The notes: generated by a model from the letters alone, not told the origin. Shown: positions 32,631 to 41,633, counted from the first letter of the stretch. The stretch: 64,000 nt of DNA from Streptomyces sp. NBC_01754 (GCF_035918015.1 NZ_CP109132.1:3906001-3970000); one strand, 5' to 3'. Made by a program: numbers and translations.

Positions 32631-34609
32631 CGGGAGCGGGCGTCACCAGCGCGCTGGTGGTGGAGTTCGGGGGCACACCGCTCCCGCCGAAGTTCGTGAA
32701 CACCCTGGTCGAGGGATACGTCGACGACAGCCGTACGCTCCCCGACCTCTTCCTGCTGCGCTTCCGGGACCCCGACCGGGTCCTGCTGGAGCAGGCCGGT
32801 CTGAAGATCGGCACCGAGGCCCGGCTGCTGGCCCGCGCGGGCGGGGACACCGCGCCGACACCGCTGCTGGACGGTGTGGTCACCGCCTTGGAGGTGGAGC
32901 TCGACGAGACGGGTACCTTCACCGTCGTACGGGGGCTCGACGCGTCCCACCGGCTGCTGCGGGGGCGTCGGGTCGCGAGCTACCAGAACATGACGCTCGC
33001 CGACATCTGCGGCCAGGTCGCCCGGCGCGCCGGACTGGAACCGGGGACGGTGGACGTCGCCGGGCCGGTGATCGAGCACATGGCCCAGCCCAACGTCACC
33101 GACTGGGAGTTCGTACGCGGCCTCGCGGAGGAGGCCGGCGCGCAGGCGTACGTACGCGACGGGCAGCTGCACGTCACCCGGCCCGCCGAGGCGAGCGGCG
33201 CACCCGACGGATCGGCCCGTGCCGAGCGTGATCCGCTCGTCCTGGAGCTCGGCAGCAATCTGCTGCGCTGCCGTGCCGGGGTCTCCGCCGCGGAGCAGGT
33301 CTCCGAGGTCGAGGTGCGTGGCTGGGACGTCCGGACGAAGCAGCCGCTGGTGGGCAGGGCCCCGGCCGGCACCTCCTCGACGCTGGAGCTCGGGGTGAGC
33401 GCGGCCGAGGTGTCGGAACCGTTCGGCGAGGCACGGTTCGTCGTCACCGACACGGCGTACGGGACCCAGGCCCAGGTCGACCAGGCGGCCGGGGCACTGG
33501 CGGAGCGCATCGCCGGCTCCTTCGCCGAGCTGGAGGCGGTGATCCGGGGGAACCCGGAGGTCAGGGCGGGCAGCGCGGTGGCGCTGAACGCGGTGGGCGC
33601 GCCCTTCGAGGGCCGGTACACCGTCACCACCTCACGTCATGTCTTCGACGCCGTACGCGGATACGAGACCTGGATCACCGTCTCCGGCCAGCAGGAGCGT
33701 TCCCTCTTCGGGCTGACCGGAGGCGGCGGGCAGGGGGCCGGGAACGGACCGGGCGGCGGCTCGCGCTTCGCCGGGCTGGTCAGCGGCACGGTGACGGACA
33801 CCCAGGATCCGGAGGGCTCGGGCCGGGTCAAGGTCCGCTTCCCGTGGCTCTCCGACGAGTACGCGAGCGACTGGGCGCGTACGGCGCAGTCGGGCGGTAC
33901 GGGCGGTGGCGAGGCGTTCATCCCGGAGGTCGGTGACGAGGTACTGGTCGGCTTCGAGCACGGGCAGCTGGACCGGCCCTATGTGCTGGCGGGCCTCTAC
34001 AACGGACAGGACCGGCCCGGCGGTGGAGGCGGCGGTCTCGCTGCCGCGTCCGGCGCCTCCGGTTCCGCAGCCGCAGCGGCGGCAGCCGCCGGTGGGGCCG
34101 CCACGGCCGGTTCCGCCACTTCCGCCGCTTCCTCCGGCGGCGGCGACGGGCTGGTCGATCCCACCACCGGAGCCGTGAACCGCCGCGCCTTCGCGTCCAG
34201 GAGCGGCAACCGGCTGGAGCTGCTGGACGCTGCCGACGGCCCGCAGGGGGTCAGGCTCAGCACCGGCGACGGCAAGCTCACGATCGACCTGGACCGCAAG
34301 GGCACCGCCGTCGTCGTCCACAGCGACGGCAGTGTGACGATCGAGGCCACCGAGCAGGTCGCCATCAGCTCGGCCCGCGGGGTCACCCTGGACGCCGGAC
34401 ACGGCGCGCTCGAACTCACGGGCGACAGCGTCACCCTGACGTCCCGCAACGGGGTGTCCCTGGAAGGCGGCAACGGCAGGGTCGCGCTCTCCACGCAGGG
34501 CGCCGTGGAGGTGCAGGGTGCCCAGGTCACGCTCGACGGCACCCGGCGCACCGACGTCAAGAGCGGCGGTTCCCTGTCGGTCAACGCCCCGCTGATCAAG
34601 CTCAACTGA
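32627..34609 (+). CDS. cis8: CIS spike protein, VgrG-like
   Basis: A 660-aa gp27/gp5-like protein. The N-terminal gp27 part has LPPKFVNTLVEGYVDDSRTLPDLFLLRFRD and VASYQNMTLADICGQVARRAGL. The gp5 OB-fold follows: FAGLVSGTVTDTQDPEGSGRVKVRFPWLSDEYASDWARTAQ (about 380-430) and EVGDEVLVGFEHGQLDRPYVLAGLYNG. A low-complexity Ala/Gly linker comes next. The C-terminal beta-helix repeats (ISSARGVTLDAGHGALELTGDSVTLTSRNGVSL) form the needle. No extra effector domain is fused. ATG overlaps cis7. Confidence 0.94.
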   Translation: MTGAGVTSALVVEFGGTPLPPKFVNTLVEGYVDDSRTLPDLFLLRFRDPDRVLLEQAGLKIGTEARLLARAGGDTAPTPLLDGVVTALEVELDETGTFTVVRGLDASHRLLRGRRVASYQNMTLADICGQVARRAGLEPGTVDVAGPVIEHMAQPNVTDWEFVRGLAEEAGAQAYVRDGQLHVTRPAEASGAPDGSARAERDPLVLELGSNLLRCRAGVSAAEQVSEVEVRGWDVRTKQPLVGRAPAGTSSTLELGVSAAEVSEPFGEARFVVTDTAYGTQAQVDQAAGALAERIAGSFAELEAVIRGNPEVRAGSAVALNAVGAPFEGRYTVTTSRHVFDAVRGYETWITVSGQQERSLFGLTGGGGQGAGNGPGGGSRFAGLVSGTVTDTQDPEGSGRVKVRFPWLSDEYASDWARTAQSGGTGGGEAFIPEVGDEVLVGFEHGQLDRPYVLAGLYNGQDRPGGGGGGLAAASGASGSAAAAAAAAGGAATAGSATSAASSGGGDGLVDPTTGAVNRRAFASRSGNRLELLDAADGPQGVRLSTGDGKLTIDLDRKGTAVVVHSDGSVTIEATEQVAISSARGVTLDAGHGALELTGDSVTLTSRNGVSLEGGNGRVALSTQGAVEVQGAQVTLDGTRRTDVKSGGSLSVNAPLIKLN

Positions 34610-34643
34610 CCCATCCGCCCCGCATGGAACAGGAGTGGACCGT

Positions 34644-34925
34644 ATGCCGGCAGCAGCAGCCGCACGGGTCGGCGACCCCACCGGCCACCCCGGTGCGGTC
34701 GGCCCGCCCGGGGAACCGACGGTACTGATCGGCGGGAAGCCCGCCGCCACCGCCGGTACCCCGCACCAGTGCGCCGCACCCGTCGCGCACCCGCCGTCCG
34801 TCCTCGTCGTACCCGGCGGCCGCACCGTGCTGATCGGGGGCAGGCCCGCAGCCCGCGTCGGGGACCCGGCGGGCTGCGGGGCGCCGGTGACGTCGGGCTG
34901 CGCGACCGTACTGATCGGAGACTGA
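34644..34925 (+). CDS. cis10: PAAR-repeat spike tip protein
   Basis: A 93-aa protein made of PAAR-type repeats: ARVGDPTGHPG, TVLIGGKPAATAGTPHQC, TVLIGGRPAARVGDPAGCG, SGCATVLIGD. It caps the VgrG-like needle; His and Cys (HQC, GC, GC) are likely zinc ligands. ATG 34644 has AGGAG eight bases upstream and is preferred over GTG 34635. No C-terminal toxin extension is fused. Confidence 0.92.
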   Translation: MPAAAAARVGDPTGHPGAVGPPGEPTVLIGGKPAATAGTPHQCAAPVAHPPSVLVVPGGRTVLIGGRPAARVGDPAGCGAPVTSGCATVLIGD

Positions 34926-34930
34926 CCGCC

Positions 34931-35365
34931 ATGGGACAGCAGTTCATCGGCGCCGGCTGGGCGTTCCCGCCGCGTACGGACGCCACCGGATCGATCGCCC
35001 TGGTACGGGGCGAACGCGAGGTGGAGGAGTCGATCCGGCTGATCCTCGCCACCTCACCGGGTGAGCGCCCGATGCGCCCGGAGTTCGGCTGCGCCGTCAA
35101 CGACTACGTGTTCGCCCCCGCAGACGCCGGAACCGCCGGCCAACTGGCGTACGAGGTGCGGCTGTCGCTGGAGCGGTGGGAGCCCCGGATCGAGGTGGGA
35201 GAGGTCTCCGTGCGGTTCGACGAGGCCGACAGCGGCGTCCTCTACATCGACATCGGCTACACGGTGCGCGGCTCCAACGACCCCCGCAACCTCGTCTTCC
35301 CCTTCTACGTGATCCCGCAGCACGGGCCCGGCACGGGCCGAGACGACGAGGAGACCGGCACGTGA
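34931..35365 (+). CDS. cis9: CIS baseplate wedge protein (gp25-like)
   Basis: A 144-aa gp25/GPW family protein with EVEESIRLILATSPGERPMRPEFGCAVNDYVFAP, the family signature including the SPGER motif that opens sheath assembly. It lies 5 bp after the PAAR gene, and its stop overlaps the next GTG start (GTGA). It belongs to the baseplate-tube interface. Confidence 0.93.
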   Translation: MGQQFIGAGWAFPPRTDATGSIALVRGEREVEESIRLILATSPGERPMRPEFGCAVNDYVFAPADAGTAGQLAYEVRLSLERWEPRIEVGEVSVRFDEADSGVLYIDIGYTVRGSNDPRNLVFPFYVIPQHGPGTGRDDEETGT

Positions 35366-37329
35366 CGCTGCCCAGCCCCCATCTGGACGACCGCCGCTTC
35401 CAGGGCCTCGTGGACGAGGCCAAACGCCGCGTCCAGCAACGCTGTCCGGAGTGGACCGACCACAACGTGTCGGATCCGGGCGTCACCCTCATCGAGGCCT
35501 TCGCGGGCATGGTCGACCAGCTCGTCTACCGGGTGAACCGGGTGCCGGAGAAGAGCTACCTGACCTTTCTCGACCTGATCGGTGTCCGGCTCCACCCGCC
35601 CACCGCCGCACGCACCGAGGTGACGTTCCGGCTCTCCGCCCCGCGTCCCGACCCGGTGGTGGTGAAGGCCGGTACCGAGATCGCCACCCTCCGGACGGAG
35701 ACCGAGGAGGCGGTCGTCTTCACCACCACCGGACAGCTGACGGTCGTGCCCTGCTCGTACGACGCCCTCGTGACCTGGCCGGTCTCCGGCGAAGCGGCCG
35801 ACCGCACGGAGGAACTGGCGATCGGCCGGGACGTGGCGTGCTTCGACGCGACTCCCACCCCGGGTGACTGCCTGTACGTGGGCCTGTCGGCCGCCGTGCC
35901 GGCGGGAGTCGTGGTGCTGCGGCTGGACTGCGGGGTCGAGGGCGTCGGCGTGGACCCGCTGCGGGCACCGCTGGTCTGGGAGGCCTGGGACGGAAGCGCC
36001 TGGGCGGCCTGCCAGGTCGAGAAGGACGACACCGGCGGCTTCAACCGGTCCGGTGAACTGATCCTGCACCTCCCGGCGACACACGCCACCCTCGCCCTGG
36101 CACGGCGTACCGCCGGGTGGCTGCGCTGCCGGCTGATCGAGGCGGAGCCCGGCAGCCCGACCTATCTGGCACCCCCGGTGCTCCGGCGCGTCACCGCGTT
36201 CACCATCGGCGCGACGGGGGGCGCCGAGCACGCCGAGACCGTGACGGACGAGGTGCTCGGCGCGGCGGAGGGCGTGCCCGGCCAGGTGTTCACGCTGGCC
36301 CGGCCGCCGGTGGTGCCCGGCGAGTTCGTCGTCGAGGTGACCGATCCGGCGGGCGGACCCGAGCCCACCCGGTGGACCAGGGTCGACGACTTCGCGCACT
36401 CCGGGCCGGACGACCGCCACATCACCCTCGACCCGAACTCCGGGCGCGTCGAGTTCGGCCCCGCCGTACGGGAGCGGGACGGTTCCGTACGCCACTACGG
36501 TGCCGTACCGGCGAAGGGCACCACGGTCCGGGTGAGCTCCTACCGCACCGGCGGGGGTGTACGCGGCAACGTCGCCCGTTCGACGCTGAAGGTGCTGCGC
36601 AGCGCGATCCCCTACGTGGCACGGGTGGAGAACCGCCGCCCGGCGCTGGGCGGGGTGGACGGCGAGAGCGTCGAGAGCGCGCGGGTGCGCGGGCCGATGA
36701 CCCTGCGCACCCTGCACCGGGCCGTCGTCCCGCACGACTACGAACTGCTGGCCCGGGAGGTCGCCCCGGACGCCGCGCGGGTGCACTGCATCCGGGCCGG
36801 GGAGGCGTCCGGCACCGACGCCGGGGACGCCCAGGGGGTGCGGCTGCTCGTGGTGCCCGCGGGGCGGAGCGACGAGCAGGGCAGGATCGGGTTCGACGAA
36901 CTCGTGCCTCCCGCACAGACCCTCCGGCTGATCGCCGGGCACCTGGACGCCCGGCGTCCGATCGGCGCCAGACTCGTCGTCGAACCGCCCTTCTACCAGG
37001 GGGTCACCGTCGTCGCCGTGGTCCAGGCCGAGCGCGGAGCGGTCGCGGACCGGGTCAGGGAGGCGGCACTGGCCGCGCTGTACGGGTACTTCAACCCGCT
37101 GTCCGGCGGTCCGAACGGGCAGGGGTGGCCGTTCGGACGCCCGGTGCAGTCGGGGGAGGCGTTCGCGGTGCTCCAGCGGGTACCGGGTGTGGACCTGGTC
37201 GAGGACGTCCGGCTGTATCCGGCCGACCCGGTGACCGGCGAACGGACCGAAGCCACGGCCAAGATCCCGCTGGACCGGCACGCGCTGGTCTTCAGCTACG
37301 AGCACCAGCTCCGGGTCAGGGGGGCGTAG
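35362..37329 (+). CDS. cis11: CIS baseplate J-like protein
   Basis: A 655-aa gpJ-like protein. N-terminus: DDRRFQGLVDEAKRRVQQRCPEWTDHNVSDPGVTLIEAFAGMVDQLVYRVNRVPEKSYLTFLDLIG, typical of Afp11-type proteins. Middle beta domains follow, with VRVSSYRTGGGVRGNVARST and the gpJ stretch ESARVRGPMTLRTLHRAVVPHDYELLAREV. C-terminus: ALYGYFNPLSGGPNGQGWPFGRPV. The GTG start overlaps the cis9 stop. Length and layout are typical for large baseplate wedge proteins. Confidence 0.93.
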   Translation: MTLPSPHLDDRRFQGLVDEAKRRVQQRCPEWTDHNVSDPGVTLIEAFAGMVDQLVYRVNRVPEKSYLTFLDLIGVRLHPPTAARTEVTFRLSAPRPDPVVVKAGTEIATLRTETEEAVVFTTTGQLTVVPCSYDALVTWPVSGEAADRTEELAIGRDVACFDATPTPGDCLYVGLSAAVPAGVVVLRLDCGVEGVGVDPLRAPLVWEAWDGSAWAACQVEKDDTGGFNRSGELILHLPATHATLALARRTAGWLRCRLIEAEPGSPTYLAPPVLRRVTAFTIGATGGAEHAETVTDEVLGAAEGVPGQVFTLARPPVVPGEFVVEVTDPAGGPEPTRWTRVDDFAHSGPDDRHITLDPNSGRVEFGPAVRERDGSVRHYGAVPAKGTTVRVSSYRTGGGVRGNVARSTLKVLRSAIPYVARVENRRPALGGVDGESVESARVRGPMTLRTLHRAVVPHDYELLAREVAPDAARVHCIRAGEASGTDAGDAQGVRLLVVPAGRSDEQGRIGFDELVPPAQTLRLIAGHLDARRPIGARLVVEPPFYQGVTVVAVVQAERGAVADRVREAALAALYGYFNPLSGGPNGQGWPFGRPVQSGEAFAVLQRVPGVDLVEDVRLYPADPVTGERTEATAKIPLDRHALVFSYEHQLRVRGA

Positions 37330-37333
37330 GGCG

Positions 37334-37921
37334 ATGCGTACCGGCGTCACGGGGCTCGTGAGCCCGCACCCCTTGATCGAGCAACTGCCCGCCGTCTACC
37401 TGGAACAGGACTTCCTGCGGCGCTTCCTCGGCGCGCTCGACGAGGTCCTCGCCCCCGTCCTGCTCACCGTCGACAACCTGCCCGCCCACCTCGACCCCCG
37501 CAGCGCCCCGGACGACTTCCTGGCCTGGCTGGCCCAGTGGGTGGCGGTGGACCCGCACGAGGACGTCCCGCCCGACCGGCGGCGTGCGACGGTACGGGGC
37601 GCGGTGACCCGGCACGCCCGGCGCGGGACGCTCGGGGGACTGGCCGAGGCGGTACGGCTGGAGACCGGCGCGGAGCCCGAGGTCACCGAGAGCGGCGGAA
37701 CGGCGTGGGCGACCCGGCCGCACACCACGTTGCCGGGCGACGAGGGCCACCCCTGGGTGACGGTCAGGGTCAGGGCGGGCCAGGGGCGGGCGGCCGACCG
37801 GGTGCGGCTGGAGGAGCTGATCGGCGCGGAGGTCCCGGCACATGTGGGGTTCACCCTGGAGATCCTGCCGCCGGACGGGAACGGGGACGTGGACGGGGGC
37901 GTGGGGGGTGCCGCGGAATGA
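37334..37921 (+). CDS. cis12: CIS baseplate protein, tail protein I type
   Basis: A 195-aa protein of the phage tail protein (TIGR02242-like) family: LIEQLPAVYLEQDFLRRFLGALDEVLAPVLLTVDNLPAHLDPRSAPDDFLAWLAQWVAVDPH, then HARRGTLGGLAEAVRLETG. It joins cis11 in baseplate wedges. It starts 4 bp after cis11, and its stop overlaps the next ATG (ATGA). It is followed directly by a membrane protein, not by tail-fibre genes. Confidence 0.9.
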   Translation: MRTGVTGLVSPHPLIEQLPAVYLEQDFLRRFLGALDEVLAPVLLTVDNLPAHLDPRSAPDDFLAWLAQWVAVDPHEDVPPDRRRATVRGAVTRHARRGTLGGLAEAVRLETGAEPEVTESGGTAWATRPHTTLPGDEGHPWVTVRVRAGQGRAADRVRLEELIGAEVPAHVGFTLEILPPDGNGDVDGGVGGAAE

Positions 37922-39294
37922 TCTGTGAGGAGTGCGGCCACCGGAACGCGGCGGAGCGGGAGTTCTGCGCGTCCTGCGAGGCCTTTCTGGCGTGGGAGCC
38001 GGACGAGGGCGGCACGGCGGGGTCCGCCGGTGCCGCGTCGGGCCCGGGAGCCGGCCCGGGGGCGGCAGCGAGCCCGGTGGCGGGCGCTGCGCCGGGCCCG
38101 GTTGCCGCACCGGGTCCCGGTCCGCACGGTCCTGTGCCTGGTGCCAGGCATGCGCCTGGGCCGGGGGCTGCGCCAGGCCCAGGGCTCGTGCCCGCACGGC
38201 CGGACTCCGCGCTCGGTCCCGGGTCCGCGCCCGGCCAGGGCCACGGTCCCGTCTCCGCGCCGCGCTCCGGTTCAGGCCCGCCCGCCGCACCCGTACCCCC
38301 GCCGCCCCCCGAACGGCCGCCTCCCGCCCCCGTACCCCCGCCGCCTCCCGAACGGCCGCCTCCCGCCCCCGTACCCCCGCCGCCTCCCGAACGGCCGCCT
38401 CCCGCTCCCGTAACGCCGACGGTGTCCGCGTCCACGCCCGTGCGTCCGGCGGCGGCTCCCCGGCGCCCCGGGGAAGCACCGGGCGGGCCCGCCGCCGGTC
38501 CGCGGACGGGGCCGCCCGGCCAGGGGCCCGCCCCCGAGCCGACCGGCCCCGCGGTGCGGGCGCCGGTGGTGTGTCCCGGCTGTGGCACGGAGAACCCGCC
38601 GGAACGCACTCTGTGCGTCCACTGCGCCCTGCTTCTCGACCCCGGCCCGCCCCCTGGTGTCCGGCCGCCCTGGTGGCGCCGGATGTTCCGCAGGCGTGGC
38701 AGGAAGACCCACGCCGCCGGATCACGGCCACGGCGCGGGTGGCGCAGGCCGCGGCTCGCCCTGCCGCTCGTGCTGCTGGCGGTGGCTGCCGGTGTGTGGT
38801 TCGCGCTGCCTCATGTGCCCGGGCTGCTCGGCCTCGCCAAGGAGGAGACCGGGGCCCCCGAAGCGGTACCCCCCTCCGCGTTCCGTGGTTCCAGCGAGGC
38901 GTCCGGTCACCCGGCGGCCGCCGCCTTCGACGGGTTCAACAACCGGTACTGGGCTCCGCGGAAGCCGGGAGACGGTGCCGGGGAGTATCTGGAGTGCGAT
39001 TTCGCGCAGCCGGTGCGGGTGACGAAGGTGGTGGTGTTCTCCGGGACGTCGGCGCTCAAGGACGAGTTCCTCACCCAGGCCCGGCCCGCGCGGATCACGG
39101 TGACCCTCACCTCCGAGGACGGGGAGGAGACCAGCCGGACGATCCGGCTGCGGGACCAGGCGGGGCAGCAGACCTTCGACGTCCGGGGAGCGGACACCGT
39201 CCGTGCCCGGCTCACGGTCGATTCCGCGTACGGCACCGGCGAAGGCCGCAGGACGGCCGTCGCGGAGGTCGAGTTCTTCGGCCACAGGTCCTGA
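37918..39294 (+). CDS. CIS-operon membrane protein: zinc ribbons, TM, galactose-binding-like domain
   Basis: A 458-aa protein in this order: N-terminal zinc ribbon (C3, C6, C17, C20), an Ala/Gly/Pro linker with three 13-residue repeats at 126-164, a second zinc ribbon (CPGC ... CVHC, about 219-235), a basic patch (WWRRMFRRRGRK), one transmembrane helix at about 281-303, and a C-terminal F5/8-type or NADase-type glycan-binding domain (SSEASGHPAAAAFDGFNNRYWAPRKPG, then VTKVVVFSG). Topology would place ribbons in the cytoplasm and the sugar-binding-like domain outside. Last gene of the CIS operon, coupled to cis12. It fits a membrane anchor for the particle, like the CisA protein reported for Streptomyces CIS; that identity is a guess. 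Confidence 0.8.
   Translation: MICEECGHRNAAEREFCASCEAFLAWEPDEGGTAGSAGAASGPGAGPGAAASPVAGAAPGPVAAPGPGPHGPVPGARHAPGPGAAPGPGLVPARPDSALGPGSAPGQGHGPVSAPRSGSGPPAAPVPPPPPERPPPAPVPPPPPERPPPAPVPPPPPERPPPAPVTPTVSASTPVRPAAAPRRPGEAPGGPAAGPRTGPPGQGPAPEPTGPAVRAPVVCPGCGTENPPERTLCVHCALLLDPGPPPGVRPPWWRRMFRRRGRKTHAAGSRPRRGWRRPRLALPLVLLAVAAGVWFALPHVPGLLGLAKEETGAPEAVPPSAFRGSSEASGHPAAAAFDGFNNRYWAPRKPGDGAGEYLECDFAQPVRVTKVVVFSGTSALKDEFLTQARPARITVTLTSEDGEETSRTIRLRDQAGQQTFDVRGADTVRARLTVDSAYGTGEGRRTAVAEVEFFGHRS
38293..38409 (+). repeat. Three 39-bp tandem repeats in the membrane-protein gene
   Basis: Units at 38293, 38332 and 38371 encode VPPPPPERPPPAP three times, with only one or two base changes. Being in frame and near-identical, they suggest recent expansion of a Pro-rich spacer between the two zinc ribbons. 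Confidence 0.95.
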
Positions 39295-39295
39295 C

Positions 39296-39327
39296 GGCCA
39301 CGGGCACGCGTCCGGCGCCCGTGGGCC
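39296..39327 (+). terminator. Terminator of the CIS structural operon
   Basis: GGCCACGGGC (39296-39305) pairs with GCCCGTGG-CC (39317-39327) with one bulge. It starts two bases after the last CIS stop codon, so it probably ends the operon. Confidence 0.6.
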
Positions 39328-39424
39328 GGTCCGCCGGACGCGGTGACCGGGTGGGCGGGGGCGGTATGTCATACGGCGGGGAGGCGATGTCACGTTTCCA
39401 CGGCCGCCGTCCGTCCCTCAGGGT

Positions 39425-40204
39425 ATGAACGCACGAGAGAATCTGACCGTCGCCGTCGTCGGCGGCACCGGGACGCTGGGCAGTGCCGTCGTCGAGGAGC
39501 TGCGGAAGCGCGGCCACCGGGTACGGGTGCTGAGCCGCCGTTCCACGGAGTATCCGGTCGACCTGACGACCGGGGCGGGACTGCCCGGGGCGCTGGCCGG
39601 CTGCGACGTGGTCGTCGACGCCGGCAACAGCGCCTCCCCGAAGCGGGCGAAGGCGACCCTGGTCGACGGATCGCGGCTGCTGCTCGCGGCGGAGGAGAAG
39701 GCCGGGGTGGGCCACCACGTCGCGATCTCGATCGTCGGCTGCGAGAAGGTCCCGATCGGCTACTACCGGACGAAGGTGGCCCAGGAAGAGGTGGTGGAGT
39801 GCGGACCGGTCGACTGGACGACGGTGCGGGCGACGCAGTTCCACGAGCTGGTGGCCGGTGTGCTGGCGTCTTTGGCCCGGTCCGGTCTGCACCCGTTGCC
39901 GAGGGCGCCGCTACAGACCGTGGCGTCGGTGGAGGTGGCGCACGCCGTCGCCGACGTCGCCGAGCGGCCCGCGCTGCGGGGCCGCGTGGAGGTGGCGGGT
40001 CCCGAGATCGTGGATCTGCGTGATCTGGCCCTCCGGTGGCGTGCCGCCCACCGCAGCCGGGTACTTCCGGTTCCGGTGGTGCTGCCGGGGGCGGTGGGAC
40101 GGGCGCTGAGGGCCGGGGCGCTCACCACGGACCGGCCCGACGTGCGGGGCACCACGACGTTCGCCCAGTGGCTGGACCGGCGTCAGGCGCGGTCGTCACC
40201 CTGA
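39425..40204 (+). CDS. NAD(P)-binding atypical SDR protein (NmrA/YwnB-like)
   Basis: A 259-aa Rossmann protein. The dinucleotide motif is VAVVGGTGTLGSAVVEELRKRGH (GxxGxxG at about 13-19), followed by VRVLSRRSTEY, where Arg suggests NADP. Further blocks: GVGHHVAISIVGCEKVPIGYYRTKVAQEEVV and WTTVRATQFHELV, as in atypical SDRs of the NAD(P)H-binding family. The catalytic YxxxK is only partly present (YYRTK). It stands alone between two terminator hairpins and is not obviously tied to CIS or cobalamin genes. Substrate unknown. Confidence 0.85.
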   Translation: MNARENLTVAVVGGTGTLGSAVVEELRKRGHRVRVLSRRSTEYPVDLTTGAGLPGALAGCDVVVDAGNSASPKRAKATLVDGSRLLLAAEEKAGVGHHVAISIVGCEKVPIGYYRTKVAQEEVVECGPVDWTTVRATQFHELVAGVLASLARSGLHPLPRAPLQTVASVEVAHAVADVAERPALRGRVEVAGPEIVDLRDLALRWRAAHRSRVLPVPVVLPGAVGRALRAGALTTDRPDVRGTTTFAQWLDRRQARSSP

Positions 40205-40223
40205 CAGGCACGGCCGTCACCAC

Positions 40224-40255
40224 GGCGCCGGGGCCCGCCGCAGGGCCCCGGCGCC
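40224..40255 (+). terminator. Strong terminator before the cobalamin cluster
   Basis: A perfect 13-bp stem (GGCGCCGGGGCCC and its complement) over a GCCGCA loop. It follows the SDR gene by 20 bp and separates it from cobL. Confidence 0.85.
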
Positions 40256-40355
40256 AGGCGTTGTGCCTGGTCGGAACACTCCACCGGGCGGGCGCGCCCG
40301 TACCTCCCAGTAGAGTGCGGCTGCGTCGTCCACCGAAACACCGAGGTATCCGGCC

Positions 40356-41633
40356 GTGTCCCCCGCATCGTCCCGTCCCCCCGTCCCGCCGCCCGCGCCC
40401 GCGCCTGCCGTGAGTGTCGTGGGGATCGGGGCCGACGGATGGGCCGGTCTGGCCGAGCCCGCCCGCTCCGTACTCCGGGACGCCGGGACGCTGATCGGCG
40501 GGGAGCGCCAGCTGCGGCTGCTGCCGTCGGAGTGCGCGGGGCGGCGCGTGCCGTGGCCGTCGCCCCTGCGCCCCGCCGTGCGGGGTCTGCTCGCCGCACA
40601 CGCCGGAAGCCGGATCGCCGTGCTGGCCAGTGGCGACCCGATGTTCTACGGGATCGGCCGGGCCCTCACCGAGGAGCTGGGCGCCGGGGCGCTGCGCGTG
40701 GTGCCGCATCCGTCCTCGGTGTCGTACGCCTGCGCCCGGCTCGGCTGGCCGCTGGAGGACACCGGAACCGTCACGCTGGTCGGCCGCCCCACGGCCCGGC
40801 TGGCCGCCGCCCTGCACCACGGGCGGCGGCTGCTGGTCCTGAGCGCGGACGCCGCCACCCCCGCCGCCGTGGCCGCGCTGCTGCGGGACCGGGGCTTCGG
40901 ACCCAGCCGGATGCGGGTGCTCGAACAGCTCGGGGGCACGGAGGAGGACTGCCTCGACGGCACGGCGGACACCTGGGCCCACCCACCCGGCGATCCGCTC
41001 AACGTCATCGCGGTGGACTGCCTGAGCACCCCGGAGACGCTGCGCGTCGGCGCCGTCCCGGGGTTGCCGGACGCGGCGTACGAACACGACGGTCAGCTCA
41101 CCAAGCGGCACGTACGGGCCGCCACGCTCGGCGTGCTGGCGCCCGCGCCCGGGGAACTGCTGTGGGACGTCGGCGGGGGGTCCGGGTCGATCGCCGTCGA
41201 GTGGCTGCGGACCCATCCGTCCTGCCGCGCCGTCACCGTGGAACGCGATCCGGAGCGCGCGGGGCGCGTCGCCCGTAACGCGGACCGGCTGGGGGTGCCC
41301 TCCCTGCGGGTCGTCACGGGCAAGGCGCCGGACGCGCTCGCCGGACTCCCCGCCCCCGACGCCGTGTTCATCGGCGGCGGCCTCACCGCCCCCGGACTGC
41401 TGGACGCCTGCTGGGACGCGCTGCCCGCCGGAGGCCGGCTGGTCGCCAACACGGTCACCCTGGAGTCCGAGGCGCTGCTGGCCGACCACTACCGCAGGCT
41501 CGGCGGCGAACTGGTGCGGCTCGCGGTGGCCCACGCCGTGCCCGTCGGCGGATTCACGGGGTGGCGCCAGGCCATGCCCGTCACCCAGTGGTCCGTGCGC
41601 AAGCCCTTCCCGACCCACCCAGGAGACAACTGA
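40356..41633 (+). CDS. cobL: Precorrin-6Y C5,15-methyltransferase/decarboxylase (CbiE-CbiT fusion)
   Basis: A 425-aa bifunctional enzyme of the corrin-ring pathway. The N-terminal CbiE domain (VSVVGIGADGWAGL; LASGDPMFYGIG near 89-100; HPSSVSYACARLGWP) methylates C5/C15. The C-terminal CbiT domain (LTKRHVRAATLGVLAPAPGELLWDVGGGSGSIAVEWL) binds SAM and decarboxylates the C12 acetate. GTG start. It is coupled to cobM (TGATG). The Pro-rich first 18 residues are unusual but common in Streptomyces. Confidence 0.95.
   Translation: MSPASSRPPVPPPAPAPAVSVVGIGADGWAGLAEPARSVLRDAGTLIGGERQLRLLPSECAGRRVPWPSPLRPAVRGLLAAHAGSRIAVLASGDPMFYGIGRALTEELGAGALRVVPHPSSVSYACARLGWPLEDTGTVTLVGRPTARLAAALHHGRRLLVLSADAATPAAVAALLRDRGFGPSRMRVLEQLGGTEEDCLDGTADTWAHPPGDPLNVIAVDCLSTPETLRVGAVPGLPDAAYEHDGQLTKRHVRAATLGVLAPAPGELLWDVGGGSGSIAVEWLRTHPSCRAVTVERDPERAGRVARNADRLGVPSLRVVTGKAPDALAGLPAPDAVFIGGGLTAPGLLDACWDALPAGGRLVANTVTLESEALLADHYRRLGGELVRLAVAHAVPVGGFTGWRQAMPVTQWSVRKPFPTHPGDN

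Noticed and set aside
26687..37921. A tailed prophage
   Set aside because: No capsid, portal, terminase or lysis genes are present. The LysM tube protein, PAAR, Afp11-like protein and AAA+ ATPase identify a CIS.
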